Shown: positions 1 to 6,348 of the stretch, one piece after another
Layout of the letters: each line of letters begins with the position of its first letter
Numbering within the stretch: position 1 is the first letter of the stretch
Origin: Deltaproteobacteria bacterium
GTDB lineage: Bacteria; Desulfobacterota; Desulfobacteria; Desulfobacterales; C00003060
Direction: 5' to 3'
Assembly: GCA_003647435.1 (NCBI GenBank)
Contig: QMMV01000044.1
Coordinates: 1-9,992, forward strand
Length of the DNA: 9,992 nt
Notes under the pieces: model-generated
The model's database searches: none
Seen by the model: the letters and a program-made list of their open reading frames with translations, nothing else
What the model was told of the DNA's origin: nothing
Position numbers and translations under genes: made by a program

Positions 1-59
1 AGAAGAATAGAGATGAGCTGGTCCACCTCCCGCCATTTTAGCAAGAAGACCGCAGAAAG

Positions 60-131
60 CCACGGCTTTAGCCGTGGAGAAAAGCGTTTAAGGTCGGGAG
101 ATCGTACCTCTCAGTCCGTGGGGTTTCACGG
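60..131. repeat. Two hairpins, IS200/IS605-like end (tentative)
   Basis: A perfect 7-bp stem, CCACGGC-TTTA-GCCGTGG, lies at 60-77. A second 5-bp hairpin, CCGTG-GGGTTT-CACGG, lies at 116-131, just before the radical SAM gene. The first hairpin has the form seen at the subterminal ends of IS200/IS605-family (TnpA/TnpB) elements, where such imperfect palindromes are the transposase recognition site. No tnpA or tnpB is visible: frame 1 is open from the left edge to about 159 but has no recognisable TnpB C-terminus. This could be the right end of an element whose body lies to the left, a solo non-autonomous copy, or an unrelated stem-loop in the leader of the next gene. Confidence 0.35.
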
Positions 132-145
132 GCGGGTTGCAAATC

Positions 146-1258
146 ATGGGAACATGTAAGTATTGCGGCGATAGCAAGAGGACCATCTCAGATGCGATAG
201 GGTTCTGTGCAGACTGTATCAGGAATCATTTTGATGCCGTCTGGCCGGAGATAAAGAAGGTCCATGACCACAGCCGGAAGACCTATGGATTGCCGACAGA
301 TCCGCCCCGTTCGGAAAACGGCATCTCCTGTTCCTTTTGTGTTCATGGCTGCATGATTCCGGATGGGAGGACGGGGTACTGTGGTCTCCGCATGGTGAAA
401 GGTGGAACGATTCGCGGGGGTCGTCCCCATGAGGGGAACCTGTATTACTACCATGATCCCCTGCCCACCAATTGTGTCGCCGATTTTGTCTGTCCCGCCG
501 GAACCGGCTGCGGCTATCCCCGATACGCCGTCTCCGATGGGCCTGAGTATGGGTACAGAAATCTTGCCGTTTTCTACCATGCCTGTTCCTTCAATTGTCT
601 TTATTGCCAGAACTATCATTTCAAGGTGCAGACACGCGCCGTCCACCGGGTCCCGGCAAAAGAGCTGGCCGCTGCGGTTGATGAGAAGACCACGTGCATC
701 TGCTATTTCGGTGGTGATCCCACACCTCAGGTCCTTCATGCCATCAAAACATCAAGAAGCGCTCTGAAAAGGGCCCAGGAAACGGAACGGATCTTGAGGA
801 TCTGCTGGGAGACCAACGGGGCAGTTCAGGAGCCATATCTCAACATGATGGCCGGGTTGTCTCTCGAATCCGGGGGATGCATCAAGTTCGATCTCAAGGC
901 ATGGGATGAAGGGCTTCATTACGCCCTCTGCGGTGTGACAAATAAGCAGACGCTGTATAACTTCAGGGTCTTGTCGGAGATCACTCGGAAAAGAACCGTG
1001 CCCCCTTTTCTCATTGCCAGCACCCTGCTGGTCCCCGGATATATAGATGAAATGGAAGTTGGTAAGATTGCGCGTTACATCGCTGACTTAAACCCCGAGA
1101 TTCCTTACAGCCTCCTTGCTTTCTATCCCCAATTCCATCTTCAGGACCTTCCCTTCACATCCCGAGGACATGCCCTGCGATGCAAGGAGGCGGCCGAGAA
1201 GATGGGTCTCAACAACGTTCACCTGGGCAATGTCCATTTATTAAGAGACGGCGAATGA
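146..1258 (+). CDS. Cys-rich radical SAM protein, PflA-activase-like
   Basis: A 370-residue radical SAM enzyme related to pyruvate-formate-lyase activating proteins (COG1180/COG1313 type). The [4Fe-4S]/SAM motif CSFNCLYC gives C147, C151 and C154. GGDPTPQ (about 189-195) matches the GGE-type SAM-binding stretch, and WETNG (221-225) follows. The N-terminus adds two CxxC pairs (C4/C7, C21/C24), which look like a zinc ribbon, and a block SCSFCVHGCM...GYCGLR (about 61-82), which resembles the N-terminal Cys block of the AmmeMemoRadiSam-type subgroup. More Cys at 110, 116 and 122 could hold auxiliary clusters. The ATG at 146 is preferred over a TTG at 137 because a G-rich stretch (about 129-136) sits at ribosome-binding distance. 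It is expected to be cytosolic and oxygen-sensitive. The substrate is unknown. It converges on the selenoprotein gene, with 118 bp between their stops. Confidence 0.88.
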   Translation: MGTCKYCGDSKRTISDAIGFCADCIRNHFDAVWPEIKKVHDHSRKTYGLPTDPPRSENGISCSFCVHGCMIPDGRTGYCGLRMVKGGTIRGGRPHEGNLYYYHDPLPTNCVADFVCPAGTGCGYPRYAVSDGPEYGYRNLAVFYHACSFNCLYCQNYHFKVQTRAVHRVPAKELAAAVDEKTTCICYFGGDPTPQVLHAIKTSRSALKRAQETERILRICWETNGAVQEPYLNMMAGLSLESGGCIKFDLKAWDEGLHYALCGVTNKQTLYNFRVLSEITRKRTVPPFLIASTLLVPGYIDEMEVGKIARYIADLNPEIPYSLLAFYPQFHLQDLPFTSRGHALRCKEAAEKMGLNNVHLGNVHLLRDGE

Positions 1259-1353
1259 AGGCGCACAGCACGGGCCGCGGTGTCCTCCTTTCCGGAGAGC
1301 GGACGGATACCGGCATCCACGAACTTTACTGTTGCAGATCCAAAAACAGCCCG

Positions 1354-1376
1354 GGCGTCCCATGGACCATGGGGCC
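1354..1376 (-). promoter_or_regulatory. bSECIS hairpin for Sec69, in the 3' UTR
   Basis: On the minus strand CCCAT-GGTCC-ATGGG (1373-1359) forms a perfect 5-bp stem with loop GGUCC. An outer GGC/GCC pairing (1376-1374 with 1356-1354) closes over a 2-nt bulge. Relative to the UGA at 1388-1386 the loop G is nucleotide 21-22, close to the spacing of the first hairpin, and both loops contain GGUC. Because the stop follows two codons after Sec69, the whole hairpin lies beyond the stop codon and is free of coding constraint. This is strong support for reading 1388-1386 as Sec and not as the stop. Confidence 0.7.
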
Positions 1377-1592
1377 TCAGACTCCTCATGTGCCCCCGTA
1401 ACCTATGGTGACCGTACCCTTTTCCACTATCACCGGTACCTTGCGAATGCCCTTGGTGTATTTCAACATCTCCTCAAGCTTTTCCTTCTCAGATTTTACG
1501 TCCACATAGACGGCGCTTTGCCCGTAAGCCGACCTGGCCTTTTGTGTATAAGGTCAGCCGGATTTCCCATAGATGAGCACCTGTTTACCCAT
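1377..1592 (-). CDS. Glutaredoxin-like selenoprotein with two Sec (UXX-star type)
   Basis: Reading through two in-frame TGA codons gives a 71-residue thioredoxin-fold mini-protein. It begins MGKQVLIYGKSG-U-PYTQKAR: a beta strand, then Sec13 in U-P-Y-T where glutaredoxins have C-P-Y-C. It continues VYVDVKSEKEKLEEML, RKVPVIV (the conserved cis-Pro strand) and TVTIGYGGT-U-G-V-stop. Sec13 is the TGA at 1556-1554, Sec69 the TGA at 1388-1386, and the true stop is the TGA at 1379-1377. The frame is conserved in character on both sides of each TGA, and each TGA has a SECIS-like hairpin. From memory of the family, UXX-star proteins are named for a C-terminal Sec-X-X-stop, which this fits. AGGAG (about 1599-1603) lies 6 nt before the ATG. 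It lies downstream of the nitroreductase with a 99-bp gap, so co-transcription is likely. A thiol/selenol oxidoreductase role is inferred; the partner is unknown. Conventional annotation would leave it out. Confidence 0.85.
1526..1540 (-). promoter_or_regulatory. bSECIS hairpin for Sec13
   Basis: On the minus strand AGGCC-AGGTC-GGCTT folds as a 5-bp stem (one G-U) with loop AGGUC. Counting the UGA as nucleotides 1-3, the loop Gs fall at 23-24, inside the distance used by bacterial SECIS elements; by my own count the loop G of E. coli fdhF (loop AGGUCU) falls at about the same place. In bacteria the hairpin lies inside the coding sequence and is bound by SelB, which delivers Sec-tRNA at the UGA. 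The stem is short, so this rests on the loop sequence and spacing more than on stability. Confidence 0.65.
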
Positions 1593-1691
1593 GCTGAACT
1601 CCTTTCGTGAATATCCCGGTTTATTCTAAACTGGCGAGTCGATTCAGACACCCTCCATTTTCCAGGGCCACTTATCCGGGGCGTCCACCGG

Positions 1692-2411
1692 TCAGGCCCG
1701 GTAGCCAACGGGCATGATCAACAGGGGCTCATGTTTTTTGGGGATGCCGAGAACATTGATTACTTTCATATCTTCGAATGCCCCCACGATGCCAGCCTTC
1801 AACCCAAGTGCCTCCGCCTGCAGGAAAATGTTTTGTCCCACATGGCCTGCCTCGATCATGGCATACCTGACGCCTCTATCACCATACTTGGAGCAGATGC
1901 GGGAGTACTGGGCGGTGATTACAAAGTTGAGAGGAGGCTTTGCCATCCACATCTGATGGAGCGAGGCCTTTGCAAGCTCCTCCTTTCTGTCACCCGTTGT
2001 CACATGTTCAATACGGTGGCCTGAGGGAATATAATGGTATACCCCGGCTTCCAGACCTTCCACTCCTTTGTCTCCCACCACGGTATAGACATCAAGGGGA
2101 TACAAGGCCCCACCTGAGGGGGCGGCCCTCTTGAACCCATGGTCTTCGGTTATTCCCTGCGCCGCATATAGGAGCTGGGACAGATCTTGCTTTTTCATGG
2201 GCCTTGAGCTAAAGGAGCGCACGGTTCTCCGGCGTTTGATAGCCTCTTCCACGAAGAGACTGCCCTCATGGGTCGGCTTAGGGAGCATCATGGGCCCCTC
2301 CTTTCTTGAGAAAAGCGCTGAAAGCGCCCTTAAAGGGTTCAGCCACTGCACTCCAAACGCGCCCGTCAAAAGGATCAATTCGAGAAATCCTCGCCTGGGC
2401 ATCCGATACAT
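1692..2411 (-). CDS. Tat-signal SagB/ThcOx-type nitroreductase
   Basis: A 239-residue FMN-dependent nitroreductase-fold protein. The N-terminus has a twin-arginine motif, PRRGFLEL (residues 5-12), followed by a hydrophobic segment to about 34, so it is probably exported folded to the periplasm or anchored there. The catalytic domain starts near residue 50. RRRTVRSFSSRP (60-71) is the usual FMN-phosphate-binding arginine region, and RAAPSGGALYPLDVY (95-109) is the signature of the SagB/McbC/ThcOx subgroup. The C-terminus, LLIMPVGY, is the standard closing strand. SagB-like members of peptide-toxin clusters oxidise azolines, but no cyclodehydratase or precursor peptide is visible, so the substrate is open. 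The start is chosen for the purine-rich GAGGGGG 7 nt upstream and for keeping the Tat motif. It is followed after 99 bp by the selenoprotein; a shared periplasmic redox role would need the selenoprotein to be exported, and it has no signal. Confidence 0.85.
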   Translation of the reverse strand: MYRMPRRGFLELILLTGAFGVQWLNPLRALSALFSRKEGPMMLPKPTHEGSLFVEEAIKRRRTVRSFSSRPMKKQDLSQLLYAAQGITEDHGFKRAAPSGGALYPLDVYTVVGDKGVEGLEAGVYHYIPSGHRIEHVTTGDRKEELAKASLHQMWMAKPPLNFVITAQYSRICSKYGDRGVRYAMIEAGHVGQNIFLQAEALGLKAGIVGAFEDMKVINVLGIPKKHEPLLIMPVGYRA

Positions 2412-2672
2412 AGGATTTCCCCCTCTTTCATAATCCTAAAAGGCCTCTTGCGAATCAACAGGATTTCAGGGTTATACGCAAGACTCTTTAGTCATCCATC
2501 ACCACAGAAATATCCCTGCCCGCTCCGGGGAAGGACCCTGCAGAAGCAAACTCATCCTTCCAGTAAGATCGCGTCCCAAGGCCGCTCCTGCCCATCCAAC
2601 ATGGGATGGAATATGCAGCGAGAATGGAGGCCAACCTTTTCAGAAGGGATACATTCTTTGGTCGCGGTCCTT

Positions 2673-2978
2673 TCAGACAAGCGGTTCCGTTCCCTGGTTC
2701 ATGATTTCCACATATCCGGTATACCTGAAAAGACGGTTACGCTTGCGGGAAGTCAGTTCCCGGACAATGCCCAGGCGTTCCAGATGGGTGAGTGCCTTGT
2801 TGACCGTTGCCGCAGTGATGCCCGTTTTTTTCACCAGCCACCCGGCAGTGGTTATGGGGCCTTCCATCAAGGCCCGATGAATTTGCAGGGCGGAGGGACA
2901 AAGGCCCGCGCCTTCTCGCCCACCGTTGAAATGGTAACGTAATGACCCTGGAATTCGCGCTTCACCTTTTTCCCGCAT
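2673..2978 (-). pseudogene. Fic-family protein, C-terminal winged-helix stub
   Basis: Only the last ~75 residues of a normally ~370-residue Fic protein remain. The segment from about residue 28 to 100 is a winged helix-turn-helix, with ITAATVNKALTHLERLGIVR as its recognition region, followed by the typical Fic C-terminal strand RNRLFRYTGYVEIMNQGTEPL. The catalytic HPFxxGNGRxGR core and the inhibitory helix are absent, and nothing upstream in any frame restores them. The first ~25 codons after the ATG at 2978 do not look like Fic, so the junction probably lies near 2900. The stub may still bind DNA as a small regulator; the ATG sits close to repeated TTGTTTT motifs. Decay by deletion of the 5' part is the simpler reading. 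Confidence 0.7.
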
Positions 2979-2981
2979 CCC

Positions 2982-3045
2982 AAAACAAGCCCTTTTGTTG
3001 TTTTAGATTATTGCCTTATCTCAAAATAACTCTTTTTCTTGTTTT
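2982..3045. promoter_or_regulatory. Three AAAACAA/TTGTTTT motifs, possible operators
   Basis: AAAACAA (2982-2988) is an inverted copy of TTGTTTT (2998-3004), and TTGTTTTAG recurs at 3039-3047, 41 bp further. Read on the minus strand, the two outer copies extend to similar 16-mers starting CTAAAACAA. They lie just upstream of the Fic C-terminal stub, whose winged helix could be their reader; this is inference. No clear -35/-10 pair was assigned. Confidence 0.4.
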
Positions 3046-3378
3046 AGGCTCACGGCTTTGACCAAAATATAAGCACGGAAAAAACAGGTAAACGTCAGTT
3101 CCCGTTCATTGAAAATCCGTTTCCTTGGCTCAAGAGGAGGGGACGCCGCCTTCCGGAAATCCACTTTCTCCAGCGCAGGACGCCCTCGACTGGCTGCAAC
3201 TATATGTCTTGCCGTTCCCCGTGCCGCCATAACCTGTCAAGCAAGGCGACGGCGCATCCGCGTCCTTACGCGGGAAATGTTTTTCTCCACATTTTGTGCC
3301 CTGCTTCGCATTGGCATCCATTCGGGACTCGCCTCAAGGCTCGCGTTCCGTCTGCTTCGCAAGCCGTAATCCCCAAAC

Positions 3379-3392
3379 AGAGAATGGATCCG
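3379..3392 (+). repeat. 14-bp direct repeat, left copy
   Basis: AGAGAATGGATCCG occurs here and again at 6349-6362 in the same orientation. The next 8 bases match at 5 of 8 positions. This copy begins just after the HigA stop codon. The two copies bracket a ~3.0-kb block carrying HigBA, the HsdM stub and the intact Fic gene. Confidence 0.6.
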
Positions 3393-3415
3393 GCTTCGCC
3401 GACCAGCATGAATAA

Positions 3416-4507
3416 TCATGATGCCTGACTCCAACGATAAAAGACTTTGAGCTTGTTACCATGAGATCTGGGGAGGCGTTCCTCGAATTGCAGGCGACCC
3501 ACAATGATTCCCGGCGCAACATTGATTTCTTCGGCAAATCTTCGAATTGGCTCCAAGGAGCGGCCATCCCAAGTTGAAAGGAAGCGGCGATAAGCAACTG
3601 GTGGAATGAGCTTGTCACGAGCAAAGGCGTTGGCCTCTTCCTCTTTTTCTCCATCCAGGCCATTGCCCTCGATGAAAATTTCCTTTCTACCATGTTTGAG
3701 AATATGTCCGGCTTCATGGAAGAAGGTGAACCAGAGGTGGTCATTGCTCTTGTAACGCAGGCTGAGCTGAAGAACGGCCTTGCCTTTCAGCCATCTGGTT
3801 GCGCCAAACACGCCGGTTTTGGGGAGTTCGTGCACGAAAACGACAGCCACCCCGGCTGAGGCGGCCAGGTTTACCAATTCAGGCACAAAAATGTTCGGCG
3901 ATTTTCTGGTTAGGTCGCGAACATCATCAAGAATTTTCAAAAAACGTTTTCGGTTAAATGGGGCGCATTTGATCTCCAGCGCTTCTATTTCACCCCGACG
4001 TAGCCATGCGGAAACTGATTCAGCACTGGTTTTAAGACATTGGGTTTGCCTATAGGCAACTTGATAATTATGCCAGACTTCTTGCCATTGTTTTGGCGAA
4101 GCCACTCCGAAGAAACGTAATACCTCTTCCAGTTGGCGGGTTTTGTCCTTATGCTTTGCTATCCAACCCAATTTGGTCATGGCATTGACCGGAACCTTTT
4201 TCAGCCAGTCAAGGTAGGATTCCAGGCGTTGCTGTTCGGCCAGACGAATCCGGTCCTCCTGGAATTGACGCTCCAAGTTGTTCCAGAAGTGCGCTGGACG
4301 GCCCAAAGCACGCTCAAACTTTAGTGCGGTCTCGTGGGTAATGGGTGACTTGCCCTTGATGATCTCGTTAATAGTCTTTTTTGTCAGGCCGGTTCTGGCT
4401 GCCAATTCAGCCTGCGTCATACCAAGGCTTTCAAGGTAGTCCTTTAGAACCTCGCCCGGAGGAACTATATAATCCGGTATGTACTGATTGGTCTTTTTGT
4501 TAGCCAT
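3416..4507 (-). CDS. HigA-type antitoxin fused to ImmA/IrrE-like metalloprotease
   Basis: A 363-residue two-domain protein. Residues ~17-70 are a HigA-type helix-turn-helix (PPGEVLKDYLESLGMTQAEL, then TKKTINEIIKG), which binds the operator and neutralises the toxin. Residues ~205-310 are an ImmA/IrrE-like zinc metallopeptidase with HEAGH (264-268) as the zinc/catalytic motif and EEEANAFA (~289-296) supplying the third ligand. Plain HigA is ~100 residues; this long form is a known architecture in which the protease may cleave or process the partner or itself. GGAGG lies 6 nt before the ATG. It overlaps the toxin gene upstream by 8 bp, so it is translated with it. Toxin-first order is typical of hig loci. 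Both domains look intact. Confidence 0.9.
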   Translation of the reverse strand: MANKKTNQYIPDYIVPPGEVLKDYLESLGMTQAELAARTGLTKKTINEIIKGKSPITHETALKFERALGRPAHFWNNLERQFQEDRIRLAEQQRLESYLDWLKKVPVNAMTKLGWIAKHKDKTRQLEEVLRFFGVASPKQWQEVWHNYQVAYRQTQCLKTSAESVSAWLRRGEIEALEIKCAPFNRKRFLKILDDVRDLTRKSPNIFVPELVNLAASAGVAVVFVHELPKTGVFGATRWLKGKAVLQLSLRYKSNDHLWFTFFHEAGHILKHGRKEIFIEGNGLDGEKEEEANAFARDKLIPPVAYRRFLSTWDGRSLEPIRRFAEEINVAPGIIVGRLQFEERLPRSHGNKLKVFYRWSQAS

Positions 4508-4847
4508 GGGTATCCTCCACGCCTAATATCTTTATCGCTGTAATTTTTGACCAATCCAGACCGCCACTGGACAAAACAGGCACCGGATCGTGATTAGGAA
4601 CAAATATCAGGCGATACGGATGGTCCAGATCCACGGAAAGCTGTCCTTTTCGTTTCCCCTGCGTCAATTCATGACATCGACCCGGCCCACTCTTTGGAGG
4701 CCAAAAATCCATAAGACTTGCGGCAGCTCTTAGTTCAGCCAAGCGAATCCTGATTTTTTTCGCGCGGTTGGTCCCATGTATCTTTTCAAGCTGCGCTCCT
4801 TCGTTGAAGGACTTTGCCTGCTTTTTATTCTTAAAAGATATATCCAA
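4500..4847 (-). CDS. HigB/RelE-family toxin
   Basis: A 115-residue basic protein of the HigB/RelE fold. The middle segment, GRCHELTQGKRKGQLSVDLD (57-76), followed by HPYRLIF (77-83), is the characteristic strand-rich core with the conserved Arg. The family cleaves mRNA on the ribosome. The start is a TTG at 4847-4845, supported by GGAGG 5-6 nt upstream; no ATG gives a full-length product. It overlaps the antitoxin gene by 8 bp, and a palindromic operator sits immediately upstream. The length fits the family and no disruption is seen. Confidence 0.85.
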   Translation of the reverse strand: MDISFKNKKQAKSFNEGAQLEKIHGTNRAKKIRIRLAELRAAASLMDFWPPKSGPGRCHELTQGKRKGQLSVDLDHPYRLIFVPNHDPVPVLSSGGLDWSKITAIKILGVEDTHG

Positions 4848-4865
4848 GCCAACCTCCGGTCAAGA

Positions 4866-4924
4866 AAAAAGATTAACTTAATAGGTTAATCTTTTTCGAT
4901 ATTGACTAAAAGACCTTTTATCAA
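4866..4924 (-). promoter_or_regulatory. higBA promoter and 12-bp palindromic operator
   Basis: AAAAAGATTAAC (4866-4877) and GTTAATCTTTTT (4885-4896) form a perfect 12-bp inverted repeat around a 7-nt spacer. On the minus strand, TTGATA (4924-4919) and TATCGA (4901-4896) are a reasonable -35/-10 pair with 17-nt spacing, so the palindrome overlaps the end of the -10 and the expected start site. This position suits autorepression by the HTH antitoxin. The A/T-rich arms could also make a weak terminator, but a terminator between promoter and toxin would be odd. Confidence 0.7.
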
Positions 4925-5080
4925 ACCCCGACTAACTACCAAAATGCGGTGATATCGTACCCCAGATCTCTAGCTTTGACAGCGGGCGTGGTTGCTGATT
5001 TGTTTATGAACTTCTAGTATTTATGCAATGCAAAGCACTCAGAAAGCACCCAAAATTTCGTCCATTGCCTTCCGAATTCT

Positions 5081-5233
5081 TCACTTCAGATGCTCGCCGT
5101 TGAGCTCATTCGCCACCGCTGGAAAACTTACCAAGGCTGCCTCGATATTTTCGATAATTTCCTCTGCCGGCACTTCCGGTTCCGACAGGTTATCCAGATC
5201 GGTCAGATTGGAGTCCTTCAGCCAAGATATCAT
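5081..5233 (-). pseudogene. HsdM C-terminal stub (type I methylase remnant)
   Basis: A 50-codon frame starting with ATG at 5233-5231, which overlaps the Fic stop codon as ATGA. The peptide starts MISWLKDSNLTDLDNL, continues EIIENIEAALVSF and ends NELNGEHLK. The pattern 'WLKDxxLxDxxNLxEPExxAxEIIExIEAALxxF' matches the far C-terminal helical tail of type I N6-adenine methylases (HsdM), from family memory. The rest of the methylase (AdoMet and NPPF/Y motifs) is absent. Either it is debris joined to Fic by a deletion, or it is expressed as a small acidic protein by translational coupling. The 5' flank, 4925-5080, shows no gene. Confidence 0.6.
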
Positions 5234-6246
5234 TGTTCTCCCAATAACGCCTTCATACTGCGGCCTTTGGATGTCAACCGGTATCGTTGCCGGGGATGTT
5301 TCGGGTTTTCGGGGTATTTCATTTCCAATAGTCCTGCATCGAGCGCGGGCCGCAGGTAGTTTTTCCGGAAAGTCGGCCGGTGTGAAAGCCCAACTCCGGT
5401 CATCATTTCGGTGACGGTGACAAACTCCTGGTCCACAAGCCGCAGCAACCGTTGCACTTGGTCGCTTACTTGGTCGGCTGCTTGGTCGCTTCCCATATCG
5501 CCAAGGGTTTCTCGGATCACTTCCAACATGAACTCAACGAAAGGAGCGGAGTCGTTCATATTGGTACTTTGCCCGATGGCCTCATAGTATTCCTGCTGAC
5601 GGGCGTGCACCATGCTTTCCACCGGGGTGATGGCGAAAATGGAGTTCCACCTGGCAAGAATCAGAGACTGCCAGAGCCGTCCCATGCGGCCGTTACCGTC
5701 TGCAAAAGGGTGGATGAACTCGAACTCGTAATGAAAAATCGAACTTGCCACCAGGGGATGGCGCTCGCCACGATTCAGCCAGTCAAAAAGATCGCGCATC
5801 AGGATTGGCACCCGGCCGGCAGGTGGCGCAACATGAATCACCTCTTTTCTGCCCATGACTCCCACACCGCCGGTCCGATATCGGCCGGGAGCATCCATCA
5901 GGCTCCGCATCATGATTTCGTGGGCCGCCAATAGATCTGTTTCCCTGTATGGGTCCCTCTGTTCCAGCCGGTCGTAGACCTCGATGGCGTTGCGCGCCTC
6001 TTGGATTTCCCGGGGCGGAGCAACCACCCGTCTGCCATCCATGATCGCGGTGATCTGCTCCTCGCTTAGGGTGTTGCCCTCGATGGCCAGAGAGCCCTGG
6101 ATGGTGCGGATGCGGTTGATCCGCCGCAGCCGCAGGTGTTCCCCTTGCGCCGAGACGGAAAGGCGGCCCACCATCTCACAGATTCTGCCGAGCAATCGCT
6201 CAACGGGCGGGCTGATGGTGCAGGGGGGCTGATAGGTCATTTGCAT
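5230..6246 (-). CDS. Fic-family AMP-transferase, class II (self-inhibited)
   Basis: A 338-residue protein with the full Fic active site HPFADGNGRMGR (179-190), in which His179 is the expected catalytic base and the GNGR loop binds nucleotide phosphates. The N-terminal helix carries SLAIEGN (52-58), which fits the inhibitory motif [S/T]xxxE[G/N] with Glu56, so the protein holds its own inhibition (class II). The C-terminal ~80 residues form a winged helix (TVTEMMTGVGLSHRPTFRKN), suggesting DNA binding or autoregulation. The family transfers AMP from ATP to target hydroxyls; the target is unknown. I start at 6246 (MQMTYQPP), because relatives begin with a YQPP-like segment and GGAG/GAGG lies just upstream; a 30-codon longer frame reaches 6336. 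It overlaps the HsdM stub by 4 bp. Fic genes are often lodged in type I RM loci, in keeping with that stub. Confidence 0.88.
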   Translation of the reverse strand: MQMTYQPPCTISPPVERLLGRICEMVGRLSVSAQGEHLRLRRINRIRTIQGSLAIEGNTLSEEQITAIMDGRRVVAPPREIQEARNAIEVYDRLEQRDPYRETDLLAAHEIMMRSLMDAPGRYRTGGVGVMGRKEVIHVAPPAGRVPILMRDLFDWLNRGERHPLVASSIFHYEFEFIHPFADGNGRMGRLWQSLILARWNSIFAITPVESMVHARQQEYYEAIGQSTNMNDSAPFVEFMLEVIRETLGDMGSDQAADQVSDQVQRLLRLVDQEFVTVTEMMTGVGLSHRPTFRKNYLRPALDAGLLEMKYPENPKHPRQRYRLTSKGRSMKALLGEQ

Positions 6247-6348
6247 CGTCTCCGTTTCCTCGAGGCATCCTGAGCCGTCTTTCAACCAGCGCCCAAAGGT
6301 CATGCTTCGTACATTCAGCACCCTTACCGATTGCATGTGTCACGAAAG

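Larger units (their letters stand above)
2979..3415. other. Gene-free spacer between Fic stub and HigA
   Basis: This stretch of ~437 bp holds the TTGTTTT motifs at its left, and at its right a duplicated CTGCTTCGCA (3301-3310 and 3352-3361, 51 bp apart) and the 14-bp repeat at 3379-3392. Short open frames on both strands show no recognisable domain and atypical Arg/Ser-rich composition. It looks like repeat-derived spacer or a deletion scar. Confidence 0.5.

Noticed and set aside
1386..1388. Reading this TGA as the ordinary stop of a 68-residue protein with one Sec
   Set aside because: A second SECIS-like hairpin at the right distance and the U-G-V-stop ending typical of UXX-star proteins argue for Sec; one-Sec reading remains the main alternative.
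1255..1401. 48-codon plus-strand ORF starting at an ATG overlapping the radical SAM stop
   Set aside because: It runs antisense through the selenoprotein 3' end and its SECIS hairpin, has no recognisable content and no conserved-looking sequence.
2448..2942. 164-codon plus-strand ORF
   Set aside because: It is the shadow of the Fic C-terminal stub on the other strand; the stub has recognisable winged-helix sequence while this frame does not.
3130..3321. Minus-strand frame with LTGYGGTGNGKTYS, resembling a Walker A P-loop
   Set aside because: The flanks show no ATPase features, the spacing of the loop is wrong (GGTGNGKT) and the region is repeat-rich spacer; probably coincidence.
4866..4896. 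Rho-independent terminator
   Set aside because: The stem is A/T-rich and lies between the predicted promoter and the toxin start; an operator fits better.
6247..6336. 30-codon N-terminal extension of the Fic protein
   Set aside because: The extension lacks family similarity and a better start with an upstream purine-rich site lies at 6246, where the conserved YQPP segment begins.
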